A stretch of DNA of 64,000 bases, from assembly GCA_041743425.1 (NCBI GenBank), contig JBGTMS010000047.1, positions 39,891 through 103,890 on the forward strand. Direction: 5' to 3'. Source of the DNA: JTS-RE37 sp041743425 (GTDB lineage Bacteria > Bacteroidota > Bacteroidia > Flavobacteriales > Flavobacteriaceae). The stretch's first letter is position 1. The number at the start of each line of letters is the position of its first letter. The notes beneath the pieces are model-generated. The model ran no database searches. It saw nothing but the letters and a program-made list of their open reading frames with translations, and was not told the origin of the DNA. A program made the position numbers and the translations under genes. Positions 43,780 to 52,000 of this stretch are shown here, piece by piece.

Positions 43780-46659
43780 ATGAAACCTTTAGCATGTGCT
43801 CTCCTATTTTTATTACCCCACTTTTTTATTCTTGCTCAAAGCGGTAATCTTCATGGAACCATTTCAGATGAAAATGGAATTTATCTTCCTGGGGCCAATG
43901 TTGTTTTAGTCACATCTTCAAAAGGTGCCATTTCCGATTTTGATGGCAGATTTACCATTGTAGATGCGCCCGTTGGCACTTATACCCTAAGGGTTTCCTA
44001 CTTGGGATATGCTGAAATGGAACAGACAATTACCATCACAGTAAATGAAACCACAGAAGTTTCTTTATTTATAGAGCCAAAGACCGTCGATCTTGAAGGA
44101 ATAGAGGTGTCTGCATATGGTCTTAGCGGACAATTGAAAGCACTGAATACCCAAAAAAATAATCTCAATATTACCAATGTGGTTTCTACGGATCAAATAG
44201 GTAAATTTCCTGATGCCAATATCGGTGATGCTGTTAAGAGAATTCCCGGGATTACCATGCAAGTTGATCAGGGTGAGGCAAGAAATATTATTGTACGCGG
44301 ACTTTCACCTCAGTTGAATTCTGTGACATTGAATGGAAGCAGGATTCCCTCGGCGGAAGGCGACAACAGAAATATACAATTGGATTTAATTCCGGCCGAT
44401 ATGATTCAAACCATAGAAGTGAGCAAGGCCGTAACGTCTGATATGGACGCAGATGCTTTAGGCGGTTCTGTAAATTTAATTACCAGGACTTCGCCCCAAG
44501 GTTTTCGCGTCTCTGCAACCGCGGGTTCTGGAATTAATTTTATTACGGACAAGCCTGTTTTGAACGGTTCCTTTCTATTAGGGGATAGAAGTGGGAATGG
44601 TAAATTTGGATATATGCTCTCAGCTTCATACAACGTTAATGATTTTGGTTCGGACAACGTAGAAGCGGAGTGGGCGGATGAATTTGAATTTTATACCGGT
44701 GTTGATGATGCCGACGGAGATCCGATTTTGAATGAAGCAGATGTTAATCCCTATACTGACGTAATGGGTCAACGGACTTATCTGATACAACGTATAAGGC
44801 GCAGCTTTTCGGCCAATATGGACTACAAATTAGATGCCAACAACACCCTTTTTCTGAAAACCATGTACAACTGGCGCGATGATAGAGAAAACAGATTTCA
44901 ATTGGCACATGAGAAGTTGGATGGTGAAGACATAGAAATAGGAGACTTTACGATAACCAACGGGGTACCAACCAGATTTCCTGCAGAAATTGTGCGTGAA
45001 ACAAAGGGAGGACTTGATAACAGCAGAAGTAAGAGCAGAAGATTGGAGGATCAGCGCATGCAAAACTATAGTTTGGTAGGCGATCATCTGTGGGGAAATC
45101 TTGAAGTAAATTGGATGACCTCCTATGCCAAAGCTTCTGAGGAACGACTGAATGAACGTTACGCTGTATTTGCATCGGAATATATCGTAGTAAATGACAA
45201 TACCCACACCAAATATCCGATCATGACGGCTGAAAATCCAGCGGATGCTAGTGATCTTGGTAATTTTGAATTCGATGAACTAACCAATGAAAACCAATAT
45301 ACTGAAGAAGAGGACTTCAATTTTTTCCTGAATTTTGAACTGCCTTTTAGTTTTCTTGCCGAGGGCGATGGTTCCATAAAATTCGGAGCCAGAGGAAGAT
45401 TTAAGAATAAAATTAGAGAAAATGATTTTTCCGAGATTGATCTCGAAGACACTTTTCCAACTTTGGCTGTCACCCCTAACAGAGATTTAACTGATCTTGA
45501 TTTTCTTGCAGGAAGCAAGTATCAGGGCGGTTTTTATGCAGACCAGGCTTGGTTAGGGGGTCTGGATCTTAGTGGGGGAGAGCCGGTCCCCGGGGAGTTC
45601 CTGCCTGGAAACTATGATGTCAGTGAAGATGTATGGGCAGGATATTTTATGTTCGATCAAAAATTATCGAAAAAATTAAGTTTACTGGCCGGGGTTCGGA
45701 TTGAAAGTACCAATTTAGAATCTCAAGGATTTAGCCTGACATTTATTGAAGAGGACGAAGATAATGGTATTGAGGAAGGGTTGTTGGTCGAAGAGGTTAA
45801 TGGCACAAACTCTTATACCAACGTATTACCGGGGCTGCATTTTAAATACGATATAACCAAAAACACTATTATACGTTTTGCATGGACCAATACTCTGGCC
45901 AGGCCCAATTATATCGACTTGATTCCCAGGGAAGAAATTGTTAATGAAGATAGTGAAGTAATAGTTGGAAACCCCGAACTGGAACCGACAACCGCCATGA
46001 ATTTTGACTTAATGGCCGAACACTATTTTGAAAATGTAGGCATAGTTTCAGGAGGTCTTTTTTATAAGGACATCAGCGACTTTATATATACATTTATTTC
46101 TCAGGCAGCCGATGACTCCTTTGGCGCCGGTACGGCTGGCTATGATGTGTTCCAACCCCTAAATGGCGATAAGGCGGCTATCTTTGGCGCTGAGATCGCT
46201 TTTCAGCGTCAACTGGATTTTCTTCCAGGTTTCGCCCGGAATTTTAATTTATATCTGAATTATACCTATTTAAACTCAAATGCCGATGGTATTCGAAATG
46301 AAGATGGCGATGAAAGGACTGATATAGATTTGCCAAATACGGCCCCCAATATATTTAACGGATCATTGGGTTACTCCGATAATAAGTTTACTGCACGATT
46401 GTCCGCTAATTTCTCGGATTCCTATATTGATGAAATAGGTGGGAGCGATTTTGAGGACAGATATTACGACACTCAATTTTTCCTGGACTTCAATGCTACT
46501 TTTGCCATTAACAGCAATCTAAGAATATATGTTGACCTGAACAATATTACCAACCAACCCTTGCGTTATTTTCAAGGTATTAAAGAACGTACACAACAAA
46601 TCGAATTCTATGGTCAAAGATTGACTTTTGGGTTAAAGTATGACTTGTTCAAAAAATAA
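43780..46659 (+). CDS. TonB-dependent receptor paired with phytase
   Basis: The 959-residue outer-membrane receptor has a signal peptide (ending FILAQ), a CarboxypepD_reg-like domain (about 22-105), a plug with QIGKFPDANIGDAVKRIPGI and IIVRGLSPQLNSVTLNG, and a barrel of the TonB-Xanth-Caul type. It begins the region dealing with organophosphorus compounds: the phytase gene starts 51 bp behind it. Uptake of a phytate-related or other phosphorylated ligand is a reasonable inference, supported only by this pairing. Confidence 0.87.
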   Translation: MKPLACALLFLLPHFFILAQSGNLHGTISDENGIYLPGANVVLVTSSKGAISDFDGRFTIVDAPVGTYTLRVSYLGYAEMEQTITITVNETTEVSLFIEPKTVDLEGIEVSAYGLSGQLKALNTQKNNLNITNVVSTDQIGKFPDANIGDAVKRIPGITMQVDQGEARNIIVRGLSPQLNSVTLNGSRIPSAEGDNRNIQLDLIPADMIQTIEVSKAVTSDMDADALGGSVNLITRTSPQGFRVSATAGSGINFITDKPVLNGSFLLGDRSGNGKFGYMLSASYNVNDFGSDNVEAEWADEFEFYTGVDDADGDPILNEADVNPYTDVMGQRTYLIQRIRRSFSANMDYKLDANNTLFLKTMYNWRDDRENRFQLAHEKLDGEDIEIGDFTITNGVPTRFPAEIVRETKGGLDNSRSKSRRLEDQRMQNYSLVGDHLWGNLEVNWMTSYAKASEERLNERYAVFASEYIVVNDNTHTKYPIMTAENPADASDLGNFEFDELTNENQYTEEEDFNFFLNFELPFSFLAEGDGSIKFGARGRFKNKIRENDFSEIDLEDTFPTLAVTPNRDLTDLDFLAGSKYQGGFYADQAWLGGLDLSGGEPVPGEFLPGNYDVSEDVWAGYFMFDQKLSKKLSLLAGVRIESTNLESQGFSLTFIEEDEDNGIEEGLLVEEVNGTNSYTNVLPGLHFKYDITKNTIIRFAWTNTLARPNYIDLIPREEIVNEDSEVIVGNPELEPTTAMNFDLMAEHYFENVGIVSGGLFYKDISDFIYTFISQAADDSFGAGTAGYDVFQPLNGDKAAIFGAEIAFQRQLDFLPGFARNFNLYLNYTYLNSNADGIRNEDGDERTDIDLPNTAPNIFNGSLGYSDNKFTARLSANFSDSYIDEIGGSDFEDRYYDTQFFLDFNATFAINSNLRIYVDLNNITNQPLRYFQGIKERTQQIEFYGQRLTFGLKYDLFKK

Positions 46660-46710
46660 AATTTTTTGATGTTCGGCTTCAATAGGTGTCTTTTATAACA
46701 TAATATCCAA

Positions 46711-47724
46711 ATGATTAAAGCACCCTACTTACTGGCTCTTTTAATGTTTGCCGTAACTTGCCAAAAAAGTAAGTTGCCACCTCATGCTCCTGATATTATT
46801 ACAGAATTCACTTTGAACGATACAGATGATCCTGCGATTTGGGTGAATCCAGTCAATGCTTCAGAAAGCATCGTCTTTGGTACCGACAAAGAGACCAATG
46901 GTGCTATTTATGCCTTTGACCTGGAAGGCAAAATCATTGAGGAAAAAACCCTGCGTAATATGAAACGCCCAAATAACGTGGACGTTGAATATGGCTTTCA
47001 ATTAAACGATTCTACGGTGACCGATATCATGGTATTCACTGAAAGGGAAAAGCAACAAATACGTATGTTCTCCGTACCTGAGATGAAACCTCTCGACGCG
47101 GGTGGCTTCCCTGTATTTGGAGATGAGGAAGATTTGCAAAACAGACTTCCTATGGGGATAAGTTTGTATAAATCGTCGAAGGATGGAAAGGTATATGCTA
47201 TAGTAGGACGAAAGACTGGACCTATTCAGGGATATTTGTATCAATACGAACTTAAATCGGATAGTTCGGGTGTAAAGGCAGATTTTGTGCGCAAATTTGG
47301 GAAGTTCAGTGGTCTGAAGGAAATTGAAGCCATTGCGGTGGATGATGAAAATGGCTTGGTGTATTACTCTGATGAGGGGGTTGGCATCAAGAAATACCAT
47401 GCCGACCCTGGAAAGGGAGATGCAGAAATTTCTACTTTTGGCGGAGAATACTTTCTGGGGGATATCGAGGGTATCGCTATTGCAGCTTATCTGGACGGGA
47501 GTGGTTACCTGATCGTATCCAATCAACAATTAGGAGAATTCAATATTTTTTCAAGGAAGGATAATTCTTTCATTAAAGCCATTAATCTTTCTACCCAAGA
47601 AACAGATGGTTGTGAGGTGGTCACCAATCCGTTGGGTAGCAGGTTTCCCAAGGGACTTTTTGTCGCCATGAACGATGAAAAGAATTTTTACTTCTATGAT
47701 TTGGGCAAGTTAAGTCTTGAGTAG
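46711..47724 (+). CDS. Beta-propeller phytase (3-phytase) lipoprotein
   Basis: The 337-residue protein has a lipobox-like leader (LMFAVTC, Cys 17) and the beta-propeller phytase pattern: DDPAIWVNP near residue 41, NNVDVEYGF, the DEGVGIKKY strand, and repeated EGIAIA/EIEAIAVDDENG motifs with acidic calcium sites. Such enzymes release phosphate from inositol hexakisphosphate at neutral pH with Ca2+. As a lipoprotein it would act at the periplasmic or outer face. It is co-directional with the receptor upstream, likely as one operon. Confidence 0.88.
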   Translation: MIKAPYLLALLMFAVTCQKSKLPPHAPDIITEFTLNDTDDPAIWVNPVNASESIVFGTDKETNGAIYAFDLEGKIIEEKTLRNMKRPNNVDVEYGFQLNDSTVTDIMVFTEREKQQIRMFSVPEMKPLDAGGFPVFGDEEDLQNRLPMGISLYKSSKDGKVYAIVGRKTGPIQGYLYQYELKSDSSGVKADFVRKFGKFSGLKEIEAIAVDDENGLVYYSDEGVGIKKYHADPGKGDAEISTFGGEYFLGDIEGIAIAAYLDGSGYLIVSNQQLGEFNIFSRKDNSFIKAINLSTQETDGCEVVTNPLGSRFPKGLFVAMNDEKNFYFYDLGKLSLE

Positions 47725-48042
47725 GCAGGGTGCCCCAAGTAGAAATATCTCATTAAATATGCAAATAGAAAATAGCTAAGGCCTCCCCGGCTCTGCCTTT
47801 CGACCGACTAATTATTAAATACACTCTGGTTGAAAGTATTGTTATATCATCCTGAGCTAAGTCAGAATTTATAAAGCCTTGTTTCTAAAGGTATTTCAAT
47901 TGTGAGATATAGTTTTTCTATGAAGTAGTTCATTTTTAATCTTTTTGTAACGATGATATAACCTTAAAACGCCTGGCAATAGCAATATTTGATGAATATT
48001 GTGCTCCAACTTTAAAAACCATTTTAACAAATAGAAGTTGCC
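47725..48042. other. Intergenic gap before the phosphonate genes
   Basis: The 318 bp contain no ORF and no clear terminator. The right part must carry the promoter for the DUF5690 gene, but only loose matches to the -7 consensus are visible. An AACTTTAAAA stretch at 48008 resembles half of the candidate XRE-cupin operator at 51754. Confidence 0.4.
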
Positions 48043-49347
48043 GTGGGGTTGAAAATCTCAAAAAGCGCATTCCGGGTTTTATTGTACGGGGCATTTGCAT
48101 CTTTCGGACTTTACTTTTGTATGTATGCCTTCAGAAAGCCATTTACAGTGGCTACTTATGAGGGCATTTCTTTTTTTGGAATTGATTATAAGATCCTTTT
48201 GATCCTTGTACAGGTTTTGGGATATATGGTCTCCAAATTTATAGGCATCAGGGTTATTTCCAGTCTCGAATCAAAAAACAGACCTCGCTATTTAATATTT
48301 ATGATTCTCGTCGCAGAGTTGGCTCTGATACTTTTTGGATTTCTTCCGGTACCTTTTAATTTTATTTGGCTTTTTTTTAATGGCTTGGCCCTCGGAATGA
48401 TATGGGGCATCGTTTTCTCCTATTTAGAAGGCAGAAAATTTACAGAGATACTGGGCGTGATCTTATGCTCGAGTTTTATTGTCTCAAGTGGCGTTGTTAA
48501 ATCGGTAGGACTTCTGGTGATGACCGGCTTCGGTATTTCTGAATTTTGGATGCCGGCCATTACCGGAGCAATTTTCCTTGCTCCATTTATTGCATTCATG
48601 GGAATGCTTGAAAAATTACCTGCGCCCACAGTGGAGGATAAGATGCTAAGGAAAGAACGAAAGCCTATGACCGTCGAAGATCGAAAAAGGGTGCTAAGGC
48701 AATTTTTTTTTCCATTAGTGATCCTGGTATTCTTTTATTTAGGGCTAACTGCCTTAAGAGATTTCAGGGATAATTTTTCAAGAGAGATATGGGACGCAGT
48801 GGGATTTGAAGGTGATGCTGCAATTTTTACCTTATCAGAATTACCCATCGCTTTGATAGTATTAATATTGCTTGGTTTTTTTGGGCTTATCAAAAACAAC
48901 TACCTGGCATTTCTGTCCTATCACTATTTGATGATAGTAGCCTGCTTGTTCATAGGGATGTCCACCGTGCTTTATCAAATGGAGTTTATTGGCCCTATAT
49001 TCTGGATGATTAACATTGGACTGGGACTTTATGCCTGCTATGTTCCTTTCAATTGTATATTTTTCGACAGAATGATTGCGGCCTTCCGAATAGATGGTAA
49101 TGCCGGTTATCTTATTTACATTGCCGATGCGTTCGGATATTTGGGAAGCATCGCCGTGCTGTTCTACAAGAATTTTGGCAAGGCCGATCTTTCATGGTTA
49201 CAATTTTTTATAAATGGCTGTTATCTGATTACCCTGGTCGGGGTCATTGTTTCTATAATTTCCTTATTTTATTTCCAAAGGAAACACAGACTCATTTCCC
49301 AAGTGAATCCACAAATACCAACTATTAATGCCCAAGGATATTTTTGA
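48043..49347 (+). CDS. DUF5690 MFS-like permease, candidate organophosphonate transporter
   Basis: The 434-residue protein has about 12 hydrophobic helices. It begins with FASFGLYFCMYAFRKPFTVA, which recalls the organophosphate:phosphate antiporters (GlpT/UhpT) of the MFS; it is annotated as DUF5690 in Bacteroidota. The start appears to be GTG (GTG GGG TTG AAA); the first in-frame ATG is too far inside the first helix. Its end overlaps the FAD oxidoreductase gene by 20 bp. Position and family resemblance make it the likely inner-membrane carrier for the aminophosphonate used here; this is inference. Confidence 0.75.
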   Translation: MGLKISKSAFRVLLYGAFASFGLYFCMYAFRKPFTVATYEGISFFGIDYKILLILVQVLGYMVSKFIGIRVISSLESKNRPRYLIFMILVAELALILFGFLPVPFNFIWLFFNGLALGMIWGIVFSYLEGRKFTEILGVILCSSFIVSSGVVKSVGLLVMTGFGISEFWMPAITGAIFLAPFIAFMGMLEKLPAPTVEDKMLRKERKPMTVEDRKRVLRQFFFPLVILVFFYLGLTALRDFRDNFSREIWDAVGFEGDAAIFTLSELPIALIVLILLGFFGLIKNNYLAFLSYHYLMIVACLFIGMSTVLYQMEFIGPIFWMINIGLGLYACYVPFNCIFFDRMIAAFRIDGNAGYLIYIADAFGYLGSIAVLFYKNFGKADLSWLQFFINGCYLITLVGVIVSIISLFYFQRKHRLISQVNPQIPTINAQGYF

Positions 49348-50479
49348 CCTGATCGTTGTAGGTGCTGGAGTGTTAGGAACTTTTCATGCCTATCACGCCA
49401 TGCGTAGAGGCTTAACGGCGGCAATTTTAGAAAGAGATAAGTCCCCTCAGGGTGCAACTGTCCGGAATTTCGGACAGATTGTACCTTCGGGAATGAACTT
49501 AAAATGGCAAACCCATGGCCGGGAGAGTCTTAGACTCTATAAAGAGATACAATCCAAGTTCAATATTTCCGTCAGGCAGGAGGGCACAGTTTATCTGGCT
49601 TCGGATGAAGAGGAATTACAATTAATCGAAGAGCTGCATGTCATCAACATGACCAACGATTATCGATCGGAAATTATCTCCCGGAAGCAATGTCTGAGCT
49701 ATTATCCCGGTCTTAGAAATGATTATATTAAGGCAGGGTTGTTTTTTCCGGAGGAAATTACGGTAGAACCCAGAACCATGATCGGGCTGGTGCATAGTTA
49801 CCTTAAGTCAAAAGGACTCGAGTTATATAATAACACCTCTGTGCTGTCATGCCATCGTGTGGGTCAGAATGTAAGTGTCCAGATTGCAGATGGCCGAAAC
49901 TTTTACGCCACAAAAGTGATCATCTGCAACGGGAGTGATTTTAAGGTGTTATATCCGGAACTTTTCAAGAAAAGTGAACTTCAAATAACAAAACTGCAGA
50001 TGATGCAAACCAAACCACAACCTCATTACCGACTAAAAGGTTCCGTACTGACAGGATTATCTGTCAGGCGTTACGAGGCCTTCTCGGAATGTCCTTCCTT
50101 TGCCGGGATTAAGGCAGCTGAAGTAGTTGATTCACCCATCAAAAAGTGGGGTATTCATATCCTCTTTAAACAGGGGACTGACGGGACGATTATATTAGGC
50201 GATTCTCATGAATATGCCGATGTAGTTAATAGTGATACCTTGGGTTTTAGTTTAAATATGGATATTGATAATGTAATTTTGGAGGAATCGAAAAAAGTCT
50301 TTGACCTGCCTACTTATGAAATCCAAAACCGTTGGTTCGGACTCTATTCACAATGCAAAACTCTCGACATTTATCAGGCAAGTCCGGAGGAGAATATTCA
50401 CATAGTGACAGGTATTGGAGGGAAGGGCATGACAGGAAGTGCTGGATTTGCTCAAAGTAATATCAATCAATTATTTTAA
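49328..50479 (+). CDS. FAD-dependent oxidoreductase, TIGR03364 type (phosphonate-linked)
   Basis: The 383-residue DAO-like flavoenzyme has the FAD motif GAGVLG (12-17) in FDLIVVGAGVLGTFHAYHA and the family block GATVRNFGQIVPSG. TIGR03364 members are genomically tied to phosphonatase-like HAD genes and are thought to oxidatively deaminate aminoethylphosphonate-type substrates, giving phosphonoacetaldehyde. Here the HAD gene follows after 4 bp, in exact agreement. The substrate (2-aminoethylphosphonate, N-alkylated or hydroxylated forms) cannot be chosen from sequence. Confidence 0.85.
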   Translation: MPKDIFDLIVVGAGVLGTFHAYHAMRRGLTAAILERDKSPQGATVRNFGQIVPSGMNLKWQTHGRESLRLYKEIQSKFNISVRQEGTVYLASDEEELQLIEELHVINMTNDYRSEIISRKQCLSYYPGLRNDYIKAGLFFPEEITVEPRTMIGLVHSYLKSKGLELYNNTSVLSCHRVGQNVSVQIADGRNFYATKVIICNGSDFKVLYPELFKKSELQITKLQMMQTKPQPHYRLKGSVLTGLSVRRYEAFSECPSFAGIKAAEVVDSPIKKWGIHILFKQGTDGTIILGDSHEYADVVNSDTLGFSLNMDIDNVILEESKKVFDLPTYEIQNRWFGLYSQCKTLDIYQASPEENIHIVTGIGGKGMTGSAGFAQSNINQLF

Positions 50480-50483
50480 TTAA

Positions 50484-51164
50484 ATGAACAGAATTCAATT
50501 GGCTGTATTTGATATGGCTGGTACCGTAGTTGATGAAAATAATGTAGTTTACAAGACCATTCAAAAAGCAATCAATGAAGCCGGATATGATCTTACGCTG
50601 GAGTATGTGCTTTTATATGGGGCAGGAAAGGAAAAGCATCAGGCCATTAAGGATATTCTGGCCCAAACTAAGGCGGAGAATTTTTTTGAGCTTTCGGAAT
50701 CTATCTTCAAAAATTTTAAGGTTCTTTTGAAAGATGCCTATGGATCCTTGCAGGTAACCTCCTTTAAAGGTGTGGAAGATCTATTGGCTTACCTGAGAGA
50801 GGAAGGGATTGCAATAGCGCTGAATACCGGTTATAACCAATTGATTGCCGAACAGTTACTGCGTAAAATGAATTGGAAAATGGGGGAACACTATGATATT
50901 TTAGTCACCGCCGACAATGTTAAAAATGGCCGCCCCTATCCGGATATGATAAACAGGGCAATGCAGAAACTCGGAGTTTCTGATCCTGCTAAGGTATTAA
51001 AAGCAGGGGATTCTATTATAGATATTGAGGAGGGAAAGAATGCGAATTGCGGCTTTACCGTTGCGGTTACCACTGGAGCACATACCCGTGAACAATTGCA
51101 ATCTGCAAATCCGACATTGGTGGTAGATTCCTTATATGAAATCATCAATTTGATCAGGATTTAG
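50484..51164 (+). CDS. Phosphonatase-like HAD hydrolase (TIGR03351 type)
   Basis: The 226-residue HAD enzyme has motif I as F9-D10-M-A12-G-T14. The residue two after the nucleophile is Ala, as in phosphonoacetaldehyde hydrolase (PhnX), where ordinary HAD phosphatases have Asp. In the cap, GAGKEKH places K49 and H52 at the positions of the PhnX Schiff-base Lys and its His, by eye. Lys-dependent cleavage of the C-P bond in phosphonoacetaldehyde, giving phosphate and acetaldehyde, is therefore likely. It sits 4 bp behind the oxidoreductase and meets the regulator end to end. Confidence 0.85.
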   Translation: MNRIQLAVFDMAGTVVDENNVVYKTIQKAINEAGYDLTLEYVLLYGAGKEKHQAIKDILAQTKAENFFELSESIFKNFKVLLKDAYGSLQVTSFKGVEDLLAYLREEGIAIALNTGYNQLIAEQLLRKMNWKMGEHYDILVTADNVKNGRPYPDMINRAMQKLGVSDPAKVLKAGDSIIDIEEGKNANCGFTVAVTTGAHTREQLQSANPTLVVDSLYEIINLIRI

Positions 51165-51727
51165 ATGTAAAAGTATAAAACCAACATTTTGCAACGTACC
51201 GCTTCCCTGTTGACAGGCACATGCGGGATACGCCCATCAAAAAATATGGAATCGCCTTCCCGCAATTGCACTTCTTCCTGCCCGATTACATAATGGCATG
51301 TGCCCGTCAGGATAAATTTAAATTCAAAAGCGTCTGTGGTAGAAAGATCCCGTTTGGAAATTGGCAGGATCTCAAGAAGTATAGCTTCAAAGCCCACAGT
51401 GTTCAGGTGCTTTCCAAAAATATGAAAATAAGTAAATCCCTCGGCGCCATCTTCTTTTTCAATTACAGTTCGATCTGCTTTTCGTGAGATAATATAATTG
51501 TGGCCATTGGCCTTGGGCATTCCATTAAAAAAATCCACCACAGAAATTTCCAAGGCGCTTATAATTTTCAATAATACGGGAAGTGATGGTATGGTACGAC
51601 CGTTTTCGATCCTGGAAATTAATCCACCACTTACACCGGCCTTCGAGGCAATTTCGCTGATGGTTTGGGTACCCAACTTTCTCGATTCCTTGATGCGCTT
51701 CCCAATACCTGTCAGGTAATCTTCCAT
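51161..51727 (-). CDS. XRE-cupin regulator of the phosphonate locus
   Basis: The 188-residue regulator has an N-terminal Xre-type HTH (GKRIKESRKLGTQTISEIAS and AGVSGGLISRIENGRTIPSL) and a C-terminal cupin (FEFKFILTGTCHYVIGQEEV-QLREGDSIFFDGRIPHVPVN). Such proteins sense a small molecule through the cupin and usually control neighbouring catabolic genes. It overlaps the end of the HAD gene by 4 bp and faces the SusC gene across 273 bp. The ligand may be an aminophosphonate or phosphonoacetaldehyde; this is a guess. Confidence 0.88.
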   Translation of the reverse strand: MEDYLTGIGKRIKESRKLGTQTISEIASKAGVSGGLISRIENGRTIPSLPVLLKIISALEISVVDFFNGMPKANGHNYIISRKADRTVIEKEDGAEGFTYFHIFGKHLNTVGFEAILLEILPISKRDLSTTDAFEFKFILTGTCHYVIGQEEVQLREGDSIFFDGRIPHVPVNREAVRCKMLVLYFYI

Positions 51728-51753
51728 GGTTGTTATTTAACTTACAAACATAT

Positions 51754-51767
51754 AACTTTTAAAGGTT
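51754..51767 (-). promoter_or_regulatory. Candidate operator of the XRE-cupin regulator
   Basis: AACTTTTAAAGGTT is a 14-bp inverted repeat with one mismatched pair, 26 bp upstream of the regulator start codon. Similar AACTTTAAAA and CTAAAGTTT strings occur before the DUF5690 and SusC genes. Function is unproven. Confidence 0.3.
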
Positions 51768-51933
51768 GTTTTTTGTGTTTTGAACGTAAGCACGAAACTG
51801 TTACGATTAGAAATTCAGTGATGAAAGTGTGAATCGCTTATTATTTAATGTTGAATATTTGTAAATAACACAGGCCTAACTATATTATAATATTTTTAAT
51901 AAAAAGCTTCCATTAACTTAATATTTAGACCTG

Positions 51934-51962
51934 TTGTAATTAACCTCGCCCAATCATATTTG
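51934..51962 (+). promoter_or_regulatory. Promoter of the SusC operon
   Basis: TTG (51934-51936), an 18-bp spacer and CATATTTG (51955-51962, one mismatch to TAnnTTTG) lie 38 bp before the susC ATG. This is a fair Bacteroidota promoter. Confidence 0.55.
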
Positions 51963-52000
51963 TATCGCTTTAACTAACTAAAGTTTACAAATACGAAAAA

